NCBI GenBank assembly: GCA_031291615.1
Contig: JARLIS010000004.1
Coordinates: 173,451-237,450, forward strand
Direction: 5' to 3'
Origin: Parvibaculum sp.
GTDB taxonomy: Bacteria; Pseudomonadota; Alphaproteobacteria; Parvibaculales; Parvibaculaceae
DNA length: 64,000 nucleotides
A program made the translations under genes and the position numbers. Numbering within the stretch: the stretch's first letter is position 1; each line of letters begins with the position of its first letter. Positions 32,436 to 42,004 of the stretch are shown piece after piece. The notes under the pieces are model-generated. The model was not told the DNA's origin and searched no databases. It worked only from the letters and a program-made list of their open reading frames with translations.

Positions 32436-33263
32436 ATGGGAAGTGCAAACGGGCGCAAGTCCATCTTCATCACGGGCGCGGCGTCGGGCATGGGCCGGGA
32501 GACGGCCAGGCTCTTTCACGGCAAGGGCTGGTTCGTCGGCGGCTATGACCAGAACGCGGAAGGCCTCAAGTCGCTCGAAGCCGAACTCGGCGCGGCCAAC
32601 TGCATCGTCCGCCGCCTCGATGTGACCGACAAGGCCGACTACGAAAAGGCGCTGGCAGAATTCGGCGCGGCGACGGGCGGCAAGATGGACGTCCTCTTCA
32701 ACAATGCAGGCATCGGCGCCGGTGGCTTCTTCGACGAGCAGCCCTTCGAGGATGTGCTGAAGGTCGTGCAGGTCAATTTCGTCGGTGTACTGAACGGCAT
32801 TCATTCGGCCATCGGCCTTCTGAAGGCGACGCCGGGCTCGCTCTGCTTCACCACCTCGTCCTCGTCGGCGACCTACGGCATGCCGGGCATCGCGGTCTAT
32901 TCCGCGACGAAGCATGCGGTGAAGGGGCTCACCGAAGCGCTCTCCATCGAATTCCGCCGCCACGGCGTGCGCGTCGCCGATGTGCTGCCGGGTCTCATCG
33001 ACACGCCGATCCTACCGCCGGAAGCGGTGAAGAACGCGCCGAAGGACGGCATGTTCCGCGCCATTCCGCCGGTGGAGGTCGCCAAGGTCGTGTGGGAAGC
33101 CTACGGCTCGGAGAAGCTGCACTGGTATGTGCCGCCGGAACTCGCCGAGCTCGACAAGGCGGCAGGCAACATGCCCGAGATGGTGCGCGAGCAGATCGCG
33201 ACGACCGGGCCGATCGCAAAAGCGATCGAAGCGGCAAAGGCCGCGGCGGGCAAGGCCGGCTGA
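32436..33263 (+). CDS. Short-chain dehydrogenase/reductase (SDR)
   Basis: A 275-residue classical SDR. Cofactor motif TGAASGMG (about 14-21), NNAG (about 89), catalytic Ser in FTTSSSSATYGMPG, and YSATKHAV with the YxxxK pair at about residue 155. The C-terminal tail (YGSEKLHWYVPPELAELDKAAG) is longer than in minimal SDRs. ATG 32436 is chosen because GGGAGG (32425-32430) is its ribosome site; this site overlaps a competing ATG at 32424, which is therefore rejected. TAGAAT at 32391-32396 is a likely -10. Single-gene unit with a strong terminator; substrate unknown. Confidence 0.85.
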   Translation: MGSANGRKSIFITGAASGMGRETARLFHGKGWFVGGYDQNAEGLKSLEAELGAANCIVRRLDVTDKADYEKALAEFGAATGGKMDVLFNNAGIGAGGFFDEQPFEDVLKVVQVNFVGVLNGIHSAIGLLKATPGSLCFTTSSSSATYGMPGIAVYSATKHAVKGLTEALSIEFRRHGVRVADVLPGLIDTPILPPEAVKNAPKDGMFRAIPPVEVAKVVWEAYGSEKLHWYVPPELAELDKAAGNMPEMVREQIATTGPIAKAIEAAKAAAGKAG

Positions 33264-33288
33264 GCTTTCAACGCAGGGCTTGAATGGA

Positions 33289-33317
33289 AATGGCGGGGCC
33301 GAGGCTCCGCCATTTTT
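33289..33317 (+). terminator. Rho-independent terminator after the SDR gene
   Basis: AATGGCGGGGCC (33289-33300), GA loop and GGCTCCGCCATT (33303-33314) form a 12-bp stem with one mismatch, then a T run to 33317. It may also act on the convergent sleB transcript. Confidence 0.8.
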
Positions 33318-33329
33318 CATGCCGCCGCT

Positions 33330-34115
33330 TCAGGATTGCGGATCGACGTCTCCGGCGGAGGCCGAACGCGCGGGGCCGGGGCGATAGAAAATATGGTGGC
33401 CGATTTTCGCAACCTCGATCATCGAGGGCGCCCAATGCGGATAAACGTAAGCCGCGTGGTAATAGGTCGCCGAACCGACGATCGACGTCGTCACTTCACC
33501 CGACAGCACGTAATGCGCGAGGCGCTGGGCCTTGCGCCAGGCGATCCGGTCGCGCGGCTTGTCCATGTCGGCGGAGCAGGCGAAGGAGAACTGGCACTGG
33601 TTCGAACTCCGCCCCTGGAAGACGACGCCGCAAATGCTCGACGGATAGCGGCCCGAGGTCACGCGGTTCAGCACGACTTCCGCGATGGCAAGCTGGCCGA
33701 TGGCGCTTTCGCCGCGCGCCTCGAAATAAATGCTTTCGGTGAGGCAGCGGCGCTCTCTCTCGAGATCGTTCAGGTTTATGCGGATGGTCGGCGATGTAAT
33801 GACGGCGTTGGTGAGAAGCCCGGCATTCGCGTCGATCGCGCGGAAGGACGCGGGCACCACGATCGAGGCGGCACGTCCGGCCTGCTGCCCATCGTCAACG
33901 GCGGCAGCAGAGGCGACGGCTGCGGGCGCAGGCGCAATGCTCGCAACGGCGGAGTTGTCGACGGATATGACGCTGGAGAGCAAGGCGCCCGACACGACGG
34001 ACAGGCCGACGACGCCTGCCGCCACATGGGCAATACCCGACAATGCCGGGCTCAAATCGAGCCACTCGAGAAGTCTACGCACTTCGTTCTCCAATCCGAC
34101 CGCTTTGTTGTTCAA
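33330..34115 (-). CDS. SleB/CwlJ-type cell wall hydrolase
   Basis: A 261-residue membrane-anchored hydrolase. A hydrophobic stretch at about 25-50 (GIAHVAAGVVGLSVVSGALLSSVI) acts as an anchor; the C-terminal Hydrolase_2 domain begins at LTESIYFEARGESAIGQLAIAEVVLNRV, with the catalytic Glu in YFEARGE (about residue 133), and continues through CQFSFACS and ATYYHA. The family cleaves peptidoglycan between sugars (lytic transglycosylase type). The TTG start at 34115 follows GGGGA; no ATG start is available in this region. It converges with the SDR gene and is preceded by a long AT-rich control region. Confidence 0.82.
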   Translation of the reverse strand: MNNKAVGLENEVRRLLEWLDLSPALSGIAHVAAGVVGLSVVSGALLSSVISVDNSAVASIAPAPAAVASAAAVDDGQQAGRAASIVVPASFRAIDANAGLLTNAVITSPTIRINLNDLERERRCLTESIYFEARGESAIGQLAIAEVVLNRVTSGRYPSSICGVVFQGRSSNQCQFSFACSADMDKPRDRIAWRKAQRLAHYVLSGEVTTSIVGSATYYHAAYVYPHWAPSMIEVAKIGHHIFYRPGPARSASAGDVDPQS

Positions 34116-34764
34116 TCAGTCCCCGGAGCATTTCGCTTTCGCGATCCGCAAGCTCCTCCTTTGGAGCCTTATTCCGAAGCACTGCGGACATCACCGCTGT
34201 ACGTGCCAGAGCCCGACGCGTTCCCTGCATCCGGGCATTCACACTTTCAAACTGGGGGAGCAATTAACACGCCAGTAACGAAGCGACAACCATTTCATTT
34301 TCACAAGTAACCATGATTCACGCTTGCCGCAGCGACAAGCTGCGCTAACGCTCGATGTAAGACGGAGAATATCGCGGATTTCGGTGATTATTTTCACATG
34401 GGTTGCGCGCATCCGCCGCATTGGCGCGACGTTGCATAAACCATTTTCATGCGCTCATAGCGAGAATTTGTCCAAATTGTGGACACTTCTTGGCGCTGAC
34501 TATCGCGTAAGCATTAACGCGAAATGCATCGGAGCGAATCGAGTCGGAGCGAGTCGCCCGCCGGGGAATCATATATTCCGTATACGCATCTTCAGGCGGC
34601 AAGCGGAATTTTTATTTATTCTGCATACGGATTTATGGGCGCGGCTTCGTTCGAGACGGGAAAGCCGGTGGGTTGAAGCGCGCGCGGGGCGGCGGGCAAG
34701 CGCCTCCCCCTGCCCGGCCGGGAACCCGGCCAACCCCCTGAAAGGATTCAGTAAAAGGGCTGTT
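34116..34764. other. AT-rich regulatory gap between sleB-like gene and ppdK
   Basis: A 650-base stretch without a convincing gene, noticeably less GC-rich than the coding DNA around it. Items seen: TTAA-N7-GTAA at 34264-34278 (CtrA-like half-site pair), inverted repeat TGTCCA-AATTG-TGGACA at 34469-34485, CGCGT...ACGCG arms around 34505, and a perfect stem GGCCGGG/CCCGGCC at 34716-34731. A small minus-strand reading frame of 62 codons (34075-34263, TTG start) is open but unsupported. Regulatory DNA for the sleB-like gene is the safest reading; a small RNA cannot be excluded. Confidence 0.45.
34716..34731 (-). terminator. Stem-loop downstream of ppdK
   Basis: GGCCGGG (34716-34722) and CCCGGCC (34725-34731) form a perfect 7-bp stem with a two-base centre, 34 bases beyond the ppdK stop. 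There is no strong T run, so it may stabilise the mRNA end rather than terminate. Confidence 0.4.
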
Positions 34765-37449
34765 TCAGTCGCCCTGACGGGCGGCCGTGGAAAGCGCCGC
34801 CTGGGCCGCCGCCAGCCGGGCGATCGGCACGCGATAGGGCGAGCAGGAGACATAGGAGAGGCCCACTTCCTCGCAGAAGGCGATGGAAGCCGGGTCGCCG
34901 CCATGCTCGCCGCAGATGCCGAGCTTGATGTCGGGGCGAGTCAGGCGGCCCCTTTCGGCGGCGATGCGGACAAGCTCGCCCACCCCTTCGGTGTCCAGCG
35001 ACACGAAGGGGTCCTGGGAAATGACCTTCTTGGCGATGTAGTCGTTGATGAAATTGGCCGCGTCGTCCCGGCTGATGCCATAGGTCGTCTGGGTCAAGTC
35101 ATTGGTACCAAAGGAGAAAAACTCGGCCGATTCGGCGATCTGGCGGGCGAGCAAGGCGGCGCGGGGCAGCTCGATCATGGTGCCGATCTGGTAGACGAGC
35201 TTCGCGCCCTTCTCCTTTTCGACCGCGGCGGCGACCGCCACGATCTTCTGCTTCAGCATGTCGAGCTCGGTCTTCATGGCGACGAGCGGGATCATGATCT
35301 CGGGCGTCACGGCTTCGCCGGTCTCCTTCGCGGCCTCGATGGCGGCCTCGAAGATGGCGCGGGCCTGCATTTCGTAGATTTCGGGATAGGTGATGCCGAG
35401 GCGGCAGCCGCGATGGCCGAGCATGGGGTTGAACTCATGCAGCTCCTGGACGCGGCGGGCGAGCTTGTCGGCCGGCATGCCGGTGGCGACCGCGACCTGG
35501 GCGATTTCCTCGGGCGTCTTCGGCAGGAATTCGTGGAGCGGCGGGTCGAGCAGGCGGATGGTGACCGGCAGGCCCTTCATGATGACGAAGAGCTGGCGGA
35601 AATCGTCGCGCTGCATCGGAAGGATCTTCGAAAGCGGCGCCACGCGGCCCTTCACATCGTCGGCAAGGATCATCTGGCGGACGGCGACGATGCGCGTTTC
35701 GTCGAAGAACATGTGTTCGGTGCGGCAGAGGCCGATGCCTTCGGCGCCGAAGCGCCGCGCGGTGGCCGCGTCGAGCGGCGTTTCGGCATTGGTGCGCACC
35801 TTCATGCGGCGGTGGCTGTCGGCCCAGCCCATGAGCGTGGCGAAGTCGCCGGATAGCTCCGGCTGCACGGTCGGCACTTCGCCCTTGATGACCTGGCCGG
35901 TGGAGCCGTCGACCGTGATGATGTCGCCCTTCTTCACGGTGACGCCCATCACCTTGAATTCTTCGGCCTTGTAGTCGATGCGGATGGAGCCGACGCCCGA
36001 GACGCAAGGCCGGCCCATGCCGCGCGCAACGACGGCCGCGTGGCTCGTCATGCCGCCGCGCGTCGTCAGGATGGCGACAGCAGAGTGCATGCCGTGAATA
36101 TCTTCGGGGCTCGTTTCGATGCGCACGAGAATGACGTTGCGGCCGTCCTTCTTGGCGGCGGCGGCTTCGTCGGAGGAGAAGACGACTTCGCCCGAGGCCG
36201 CGCCCGGCGATGCGGGCAGGCCCGTCGCGATTACATCGCGCGGCGCGTCGGGATCGAGCGTCGGGTGGAGAAGCTGGTCGAGCGAGGCGGGATCGACGCG
36301 CAGGATAGCGGTTTTCTCGTCGATCAGTTTTTCATGCGCCATGTCGACGGCGATTTTCAGCGCGGCCTTCGCCGTGCGCTTGCCCGAGCGCGTCTGGAGC
36401 ATCCAGAGCTTCGCATCCTGCACCGTGAACTCGACATCCTGCATGTCGGTGTAGTGCTTTTCGAGGCGTTCGAAGACGGCGGAAAGCTGGGCGAAGACTT
36501 CGGGCATCGCCTCTTCCATCGAGGGCTTGCTGTCCTTCGATTCAATGCGCGCCTTCTTGGTCAGCGATTGCGGCGTGCGGATGCCGGCCACGACGTCTTC
36601 GCCCTGCGCGTTCACAAGGAACTCGCCATAGACGGCGCGCTCGCCGGTCGAAGGGTTGCGCGTGAAGGCGACGCCGGTGGCCGACGTCTCGCCCATATTG
36701 CCGAAGACCATGGCCTGCACGTTGACGGCGGTGCCCCAGCTTTCGGGAATGTTGTGGAGGCGGCGATAGGTTTCCGCGCGCGCATTGCGCCAGGAGCCGA
36801 AGACCGCGCCGATGGCGCCCCAGAGCTGCTCGTTCACATCCTGCGGGAAGGGCCGGCCGAGCTCCTCCTGCACGCGCGCCTTGTAGCGCGCGATGACATC
36901 GCGCCAGTCGGCGGATTTGAGATCGGTGTCGAGCACCAGCTCGTGCTCTTCCTTGTAATATTCCAGTATCTCTTCGAAGTTGTGGTGATCGACCTCGAGC
37001 ACCACGTCGGAATACATCTGGATGAAGCGGCGATAGCTGTCGAAGGCGAAACGCTCGTCGCCCGAACGCGCGGCGAGGCCCATCACCGTCTCGTCGTTGA
37101 GGCCGAGGTTCAGCACCGTGTCCATCATGCCGGGCATGGAAGCGCGGGCGCCCGAACGCACGGAGACGAGCAACGGGTTCTTCCTGTCGCCGAAGCTCGC
37201 GCCGACTGTCTTGCCGACGGAGGCGAGCGCCGCCTCGACCTGCGCTTTCAGATCGGCGGGATAGTTGCGATCGTTGGCGTAGAAGGCGGTGCAGACTTCC
37301 GTGGTGATGGTGAAGCCCGGCGGCACGGGAAGGCCGAGGTTCGACATCTCGGCGAGGTTCGCGCCCTTGCCGCCAAGGAGATTGCGCATCGAGGCCGCGC
37401 CGTCCGCCTTGCCGTCACCGAAGGAATAGACCCACTTCTGTTCAGCCAT
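34765..37449 (-). CDS. ppdK: Pyruvate, phosphate dikinase
   Basis: An 894-residue enzyme interconverting pyruvate, ATP and phosphate with phosphoenolpyruvate, AMP and pyrophosphate. The N-terminal ATP-grasp domain has LLGGKGANLAEMSNLGLPVPPGF; the swivelling domain has the phosphohistidine in GGMTSHAAVVARGMGRPCVSG (about residue 468); the C-terminal TIM barrel has LGICGEHGGDPASI with the catalytic Cys (about residue 844). Full family length with no interruption. It lies 157 bases downstream of glyS on the same strand, the order glyQ-glyS-ppdK being common in Alphaproteobacteria. It supports gluconeogenesis from pyruvate-forming substrates. Confidence 0.97.
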   Translation of the reverse strand: MAEQKWVYSFGDGKADGAASMRNLLGGKGANLAEMSNLGLPVPPGFTITTEVCTAFYANDRNYPADLKAQVEAALASVGKTVGASFGDRKNPLLVSVRSGARASMPGMMDTVLNLGLNDETVMGLAARSGDERFAFDSYRRFIQMYSDVVLEVDHHNFEEILEYYKEEHELVLDTDLKSADWRDVIARYKARVQEELGRPFPQDVNEQLWGAIGAVFGSWRNARAETYRRLHNIPESWGTAVNVQAMVFGNMGETSATGVAFTRNPSTGERAVYGEFLVNAQGEDVVAGIRTPQSLTKKARIESKDSKPSMEEAMPEVFAQLSAVFERLEKHYTDMQDVEFTVQDAKLWMLQTRSGKRTAKAALKIAVDMAHEKLIDEKTAILRVDPASLDQLLHPTLDPDAPRDVIATGLPASPGAASGEVVFSSDEAAAAKKDGRNVILVRIETSPEDIHGMHSAVAILTTRGGMTSHAAVVARGMGRPCVSGVGSIRIDYKAEEFKVMGVTVKKGDIITVDGSTGQVIKGEVPTVQPELSGDFATLMGWADSHRRMKVRTNAETPLDAATARRFGAEGIGLCRTEHMFFDETRIVAVRQMILADDVKGRVAPLSKILPMQRDDFRQLFVIMKGLPVTIRLLDPPLHEFLPKTPEEIAQVAVATGMPADKLARRVQELHEFNPMLGHRGCRLGITYPEIYEMQARAIFEAAIEAAKETGEAVTPEIMIPLVAMKTELDMLKQKIVAVAAAVEKEKGAKLVYQIGTMIELPRAALLARQIAESAEFFSFGTNDLTQTTYGISRDDAANFINDYIAKKVISQDPFVSLDTEGVGELVRIAAERGRLTRPDIKLGICGEHGGDPASIAFCEEVGLSYVSCSPYRVPIARLAAAQAALSTAARQGD

Positions 37450-37497
37450 CGCTTACGCCTCTGGTTCGGGTCGTGCCACTCATACCCATTTCGTCAT

Positions 37498-37587
37498 GCC
37501 CCGCTTTATGCGGGGCACCCACGTCTTTGCTATTGGGTCCATCCCAGAAGAAAGACGTGGATGGCCCGGACAAGCCGGGCCATGACG
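37498..37587. repeat. Composite REP-like element
   Basis: Three nested/serial inverted repeats: GCCCCGC/GCGGGGC (37498-37516), CACGTCTTT/AAAGACGTG (37520-37528 and 37551-37559), and ATGGCCCGG-ACAAG-CCGGGCCAT (37561-37583) followed by GACGG. The last has the same layout as the element at 7374-7400. Lies between glyS and ppdK and may affect transcript processing. Confidence 0.7.
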
Positions 37588-37606
37588 GCCTAATTTTCTG
37601 CCGAGC

Positions 37607-39739
37607 TTACCCCTCGACCTTCGAAAAATCCGCGACCTCATGCAAGGCCGCGCGGATGAGCGCGAGAAGCCGCAGCCGGTTCGCCCTCACATCCTTATTG
37701 TCGGCATTCACCGTGACCTTGTCGAAGAAGGCGTCGACCGGCGCGCGGAGCTTTGCGAGCGCGCGCATGGCGGCGGCGAAGTCCTCGCGGCCGATGGCAT
37801 GCGTGGCTTCGGCGCGGGCTTCCTCGATGCGGTCGAAAAGCGTGCGCTCTTCTTCCTGCGCAAAGAGCGCCGGATCGGGCTCGCCGCCATAGCTCGCCTT
37901 GTCCTTCTTCTCCTCAATGTTGAGGATGTTGACGGCGCGCTTGTAGCCCGCGAGCAGGTTCTTGCCGTCTTCCGTCGCCAGAAATTCCGACAGCGCCTCG
38001 ACGCGCTTCACGATGAGGACAAGGTCATCTTGGCCACCTAGGGAGAACACCGCGCTGACCAAATCATAACGCTGACCTTCAGCTTTAAGCTGAACCGCGA
38101 GTCGATCCGCAATGAATTCCAGAAGGCTTTGCCGAACTGCCGTCCGATCGGACACAGGTAGAATTGCAGCTCCCTCTGGCGCGTTATCCAAAGCAGCTTG
38201 CGTTACCCTCAAGACCAGTTTGTTCTTCAATGGGTCCATCGCAACTCTGATCAATGAATTGAGCGATAGGCGCAATCCACTCTCAATCACGATGCGAATA
38301 ACGCCGAGCGCCGAGCGGCGAAGCGCGTAAGGGTCCTTCGAACCTGTCGGCTTTTCATCGATGGCCCAAAACCCAACCAAGGTATCGATCTTGTCAGCCA
38401 GCGCGATGACCTTGCCGAGCAGCGAAGCCGGCACATCATCCGTCGGACCGAGCGGCGAATAGTGTTCGGCAATCGCATTGCCGATCTCATCGCCCAAGCC
38501 ATCCGCCTTGGCGTAGTAGCCGCCCATCAGGCCTTGCAGTTCGGGGAATTCGCCCACCATGCCGGAGGTGAGGTCGGCCTTGGCGAGACGGCCGGCGATC
38601 TCGGCCTTATTCGGATCGACGCCCGGAATGACGGCGGCGAGTTCACGCGCGAGCTTCGCGATGCGCTCGGCCTTTTCGCGCACGGTGCCGAGCTTTGCCT
38701 GGAAGACGACTTCTTCGAGCTTCGGCAGGCGGCTTTCCAGCGTCTGCTTCCTGTCCTGATCCCACAGAAAACGCGCGTCGGAGAAGCGGGCGCGGAGCAC
38801 GCGTTCGTTGCCGTTGACGATGGCCTTGCCGCCGTCTTCCGCGATGAGGTTCGCGACGACGATGAAGCGCGGGGCGAGTTTTCCGTTCGCGTCGGTGAGC
38901 GCGAAATATTTCTGGTTCGCGCGCATGGTGCTCGTCAGCACTTCCTGCGGCACGGACATGAACTCGTCGTCGATCTTGCCGATGAGCGGCACCGGCCATT
39001 CGACGAGGCCCGCGACTTCGGCGAGCAGCGCTTCGTCCTCGATGAGTTTCAGGCCCGCAGCGGCGGCGAGTTTCAGCGCGCCGTCCTTGATCGTCGCGGC
39101 GCGCTTCGCCGGATCGAGGATCACCTTCGCCGTTCCGAGTTTCTTTTCGTAGTCGGCAAAATCCGTCACCGCGAATTCGGCGGGCGCCATGAAGCGGTGG
39201 CCGCGCGTCGTGTTGCCGGACTTGATGCCTTCGATCCCGAAGGGCACGACCCTGCCGCCGAGGAGGCAGAGGATGGAATGCAGCGGGCGGACCCAGCGCA
39301 ATTCGTGGCGGCCGGAGCGCATGGATTTCGACCAGGGGAAGGCGCGGATGACGGCGGGCACGATCTCGGCGATGAGGTCGGCGGTGGGGCGGCCTTTTTT
39401 CTCGGCGATGGCGACGTAGAAGGCGCCCTTCTTGTCCTCCTGCACGGTCGCCTGATCGATCGAGGCGAGGCCGGCGGCGCGGAGGAAGCCCTGGATCGCC
39501 TGATCGGGCGCGCCGACCTTCGGTCCCTTGCGCTCTTCCTTCACGTCCGGGGTCTTGTCCGGCAGGCCGTCCATGACAAGTGCGAGACGGCGCGGCGTCG
39601 CGAAAGCGCGCGCGCTGGCCGGCTCCACGCCCGCCGCTTTCAGGGCATCCGTGACAAGGCGCTGCAAATCCTCGCCGGCGCGCTTCTGCATCCGGGCCGG
39701 GATTTCTTCGGAGAAGAGTTCGAGCAGGAATTCGGACAT
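37607..39739 (-). CDS. glyS: Glycyl-tRNA synthetase beta subunit
   Basis: A 710-residue beta chain of the bacterial alpha2-beta2 glycyl-tRNA synthetase. The start [25 protein letters not shown] and the B3/B4-like segments FLVELGTEE-type through [23 protein letters not shown] are typical; the middle has an HD-like [16 protein letters not shown] block and the C-terminal part an anticodon-binding-type helical domain. Length is normal. A stretch of about 500 bases (38020-38530, residues about 403-573) is much less GC-rich than the flanks, without a break in the frame. It acts with GlyQ, whose gene lies about 1 kb upstream on the same strand beyond an opposite-strand gene. Confidence 0.96.
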   Translation of the reverse strand: MSEFLLELFSEEIPARMQKRAGEDLQRLVTDALKAAGVEPASARAFATPRRLALVMDGLPDKTPDVKEERKGPKVGAPDQAIQGFLRAAGLASIDQATVQEDKKGAFYVAIAEKKGRPTADLIAEIVPAVIRAFPWSKSMRSGRHELRWVRPLHSILCLLGGRVVPFGIEGIKSGNTTRGHRFMAPAEFAVTDFADYEKKLGTAKVILDPAKRAATIKDGALKLAAAAGLKLIEDEALLAEVAGLVEWPVPLIGKIDDEFMSVPQEVLTSTMRANQKYFALTDANGKLAPRFIVVANLIAEDGGKAIVNGNERVLRARFSDARFLWDQDRKQTLESRLPKLEEVVFQAKLGTVREKAERIAKLARELAAVIPGVDPNKAEIAGRLAKADLTSGMVGEFPELQGLMGGYYAKADGLGDEIGNAIAEHYSPLGPTDDVPASLLGKVIALADKIDTLVGFWAIDEKPTGSKDPYALRRSALGVIRIVIESGLRLSLNSLIRVAMDPLKNKLVLRVTQAALDNAPEGAAILPVSDRTAVRQSLLEFIADRLAVQLKAEGQRYDLVSAVFSLGGQDDLVLIVKRVEALSEFLATEDGKNLLAGYKRAVNILNIEEKKDKASYGGEPDPALFAQEEERTLFDRIEEARAEATHAIGREDFAAAMRALAKLRAPVDAFFDKVTVNADNKDVRANRLRLLALIRAALHEVADFSKVEG

Positions 39740-39999
39740 GACCAGGCGGGCCGATATTCAAGGGATTTGAGCAGCCGTCTACCATGTCAGGGGTGAAAAT
39801 GGAAAGGAATCCAACGGGCTGCCGCCAGCCGGGGGACAAATCGGGAGCCGTGTTCCGGCTGCAACAATCGGACGGATTCGACGCGATGCCCCGTAAAGTT
39901 TCGTGCCGGCTTCCCTGCCGTCTTGCCCTCGACCGAATTCATTGATTTTACTCCGGATTATGGTGGGCATTGGCCCATTCAACTTCACGGGGGGCTTTG

Positions 40000-40644
40000 T
40001 TGAAAAATCTGGTTCTGGGCGCTGTCGCGTCCTTGTTCGCATTTCTGATTGCGGTTCCATCGGCCTCGGCGAACGCCGTCGGCCCGGCGCTCGCGCCGCT
40101 CGACTGGAGCGGCCCTTACTGGGGCATCACCGGCGGCGCCGCCTGGGGCCAATCAATACATACCGACAACAACGGCGCGACTTCGGGCGATTTCGATCTG
40201 CATGGCGGACTTCTCGGCGTCCAGGGCGGCTACAACTGGGTCGTCGATGCCTGGGTGATCGGCGTGGAAGCCGACGCCTCGCTCTCAACGCTCAAGGGAA
40301 CGAAATACGGCATTTGCAGCCTCGGATGCACGACCGACCTGCGCTGGCTCGGCACGCTGCGCGGGCGGGCCGGCTATTCGATCGGCAAGTTCCTGCCCTA
40401 TGTCACGGCCGGTCTGGCCACAGGTGAGGTCAAGGCGGAAACCCTCAATATCTCGAATTCCGAAACGCGCGTCGGTTGGACCGCAGGCGCCGGCATTGCC
40501 TACGCCTTCACGACCGGTTTCTCGATCAAGGCGGAATATCTCTACACCGATCTCGGCCATGTGAATGTGCCGACGCCGGTGCCGCTCAGGGCAAAGGCAG
40601 ACGACCTCCAGGCAATCCGCGTCGGCCTGAATTTCGCATTCTGA
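40000..40644 (+). CDS. Outer-membrane beta-barrel protein (porin/OmpA-like family)
   Basis: A 214-residue predicted outer-membrane protein. A signal peptide covers about residues 1-26 (ends SASANA). The mature part has alternating beta strands typical of eight-stranded barrels of the Omp25/OmpA-like alphaproteobacterial family: WSGPYWGITGGAAWGQ near the start, GLLGVQGGYNWV, TLRGRAGYSIGKFLPYVTAG, WTAGAGIAYAFTTGFSIKAEYLYTDLG, and the terminal VGLNFAF ending in Phe. The TTG at 40000 is chosen because a GGGGGG run lies 5 bases upstream. It sits between glyS and glyQ on the opposite strand and has its own strong terminator, so it is an independent unit. Confidence 0.85.
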   Translation: MKNLVLGAVASLFAFLIAVPSASANAVGPALAPLDWSGPYWGITGGAAWGQSIHTDNNGATSGDFDLHGGLLGVQGGYNWVVDAWVIGVEADASLSTLKGTKYGICSLGCTTDLRWLGTLRGRAGYSIGKFLPYVTAGLATGEVKAETLNISNSETRVGWTAGAGIAYAFTTGFSIKAEYLYTDLGHVNVPTPVPLRAKADDLQAIRVGLNFAF

Positions 40645-40666
40645 TTGCCGGGCAGCAGAAACGGAA

Positions 40667-40699
40667 ACGGCCGGGAGCTTCGCGCTTCCGGCCGTTTTT
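40667..40699 (+). terminator. Rho-independent terminator after the beta-barrel gene
   Basis: ACGGCCGGGAGC (40667-40678), a TTCGC loop and GCTTCCGGCCGT (40684-40695) form a 12-bp stem with one mismatch, followed by a T run. It ends the plus-strand unit just before the convergent end of glyQ. Confidence 0.85.
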
Positions 40700-40720
40700 G
40701 TTTCAGCATCCGTATGCGGA

Positions 40721-41605
40721 TCAGGCGCCGCCGGCCGGGCTTTTCAGCCAGGCTTCGGCGCAGCCCTTGGCGAGCGCGCGGACACGGCCGATATAGGCCT
40801 GCCGCTCGGTGACGGAGATGACGCCGCGTGCGTCAAGCAGATTGAAATTATGGCTCGCCTTGATGCACTGGTCGTAAGCCGGCAGCGCAAGATTCTTTTC
40901 AAGCAGGGCAGCGCATTCCTTTTCCGCGTCCTCGAAATGACGGAACAGCATTTCCGTATTCGCGAATTCGAAGTTATGCGCGGAGAATTCCTGCTCGGCT
41001 TGCAGGAAGACGTCGCCATAGGTCACGCGGTCTTCGCCCTCGGCGCCGTTGAAGTCGAGGTCGTAGCCATTGTCGACGCCCTGGATATACATTGCGAGGC
41101 GCTCGAGCCCGTAGGTGAGCTCGCCCGAAACGGGATTGCAGTCGAAGCCGCCGACCTGCTGGAAGTAAGTGAACTGCGAGACTTCCATGCCGTCGCACCA
41201 GACTTCCCAGCCGAGACCCCAGGCGCCGAGCGTCGGGCTTTCCCAGTCGTCCTCGACGAAGCGGATGTCGTGGTTCTTCGGGTCGATGCCGAGCTCGTAG
41301 AGGCTTTCGAGGTAGAGCTCCTGAAGATTGTCGGGGTTCGGCTTCAGGATCACCTGGAACTGGTAGTAGTGCTGGAAGCGGTTGGGGTTCGTTCCGTAGC
41401 GCCCGTCGGTCGGGCGGCGCGAGGGCTGCACATAGGCGGCCTTCCAAGGCTTCGGGCCCAGCGCGCGCAGCGTGGTCGCGGGGTGGAACGTGCCCGCGCC
41501 CATCGACATGTCGTAGGGCTGGAGAATGACGCAGCCCTGCCGCGCCCAATAGCTCTGGAGCTTCAGGATCAGGGACTGGAAAGAAAGGTCGCGTTTCGCC
41601 GTCAT
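40721..41605 (-). CDS. glyQ: Glycyl-tRNA synthetase alpha subunit
   Basis: A 294-residue alpha chain carrying the class II catalytic core. The start [32 protein letters not shown] and the motif-2/3-like segments [52 protein letters not shown] and [16 protein letters not shown] are strongly conserved. It activates glycine and pairs with GlyS. The start at 41605 is fixed by the conserved N-terminus; upstream in-frame codons are excluded. The small membrane protein gene upstream and the S49 peptidase gene make the usual alphaproteobacterial neighbourhood. glyS is displaced about 1 kb downstream by an opposite-strand gene. Confidence 0.97.
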   Translation of the reverse strand: MTAKRDLSFQSLILKLQSYWARQGCVILQPYDMSMGAGTFHPATTLRALGPKPWKAAYVQPSRRPTDGRYGTNPNRFQHYYQFQVILKPNPDNLQELYLESLYELGIDPKNHDIRFVEDDWESPTLGAWGLGWEVWCDGMEVSQFTYFQQVGGFDCNPVSGELTYGLERLAMYIQGVDNGYDLDFNGAEGEDRVTYGDVFLQAEQEFSAHNFEFANTEMLFRHFEDAEKECAALLEKNLALPAYDQCIKASHNFNLLDARGVISVTERQAYIGRVRALAKGCAEAWLKSPAGGA

Positions 41606-41745
41606 CGGGCCGGAAACTTTCAGCGGAATCGGGCATGCGAAGGTGCTGCCCGGGCGCGCGCAACCTAACGGCTGGCCCCCTCGGGGGTCAAGCAACGGGC
41701 AGGCGGAAACGCCCGGCCGGCAAGGGACGGAATGGCAGGCAGGCC

Positions 41746-41949
41746 TTAACGGCTCTCGTTGCCGCTTTCGGGCACGTAGAGGCCGCGCTCGATCTCGCGC
41801 AGCGTGCCGAGGTCGCGCGGTTCGACACGGCTCCTCGGCGCGTTCGCCCTGACCATGCTTTCGCGCTGGCGCTCGGCGGCGCGCAGAAGCGCCCGATAGG
41901 CCGAATAGAAGGCCGCCAGTATGGCGACCGCGAAGACGAGCTTACTCAT
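41746..41949 (-). CDS. Small membrane protein upstream of glyQ
   Basis: A 67-residue protein with one hydrophobic helix at the N-terminus ([22 protein letters not shown]) and a basic, then acidic cytosolic tail ([30 protein letters not shown]). It looks like the conserved short membrane protein seen near glyQ in several alphaproteobacteria; function unknown. Start at 41949 is placed at the helix. It lies 55 bases after the S49 peptidase gene end and 140 bases before glyQ on the same strand, so it may be part of their transcript. Confidence 0.65.
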   Translation of the reverse strand: MSKLVFAVAILAAFYSAYRALLRAAERQRESMVRANAPRSRVEPRDLGTLREIERGLYVPESGNESR

Positions 41950-42004
41950 CGCATTCGTCCTTCCAACTGGGCGCACACCCGCTTGGCGCGGCCCGGGATC
42001 GCTA

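Noticed and set aside
34075..34263. Minus-strand 62-codon frame just upstream of the sleB-like gene
   Set aside because: TTG start without a ribosome site, overlaps the N-terminus of the sleB-like gene and has no recognisable features; could be revisited with expression data.
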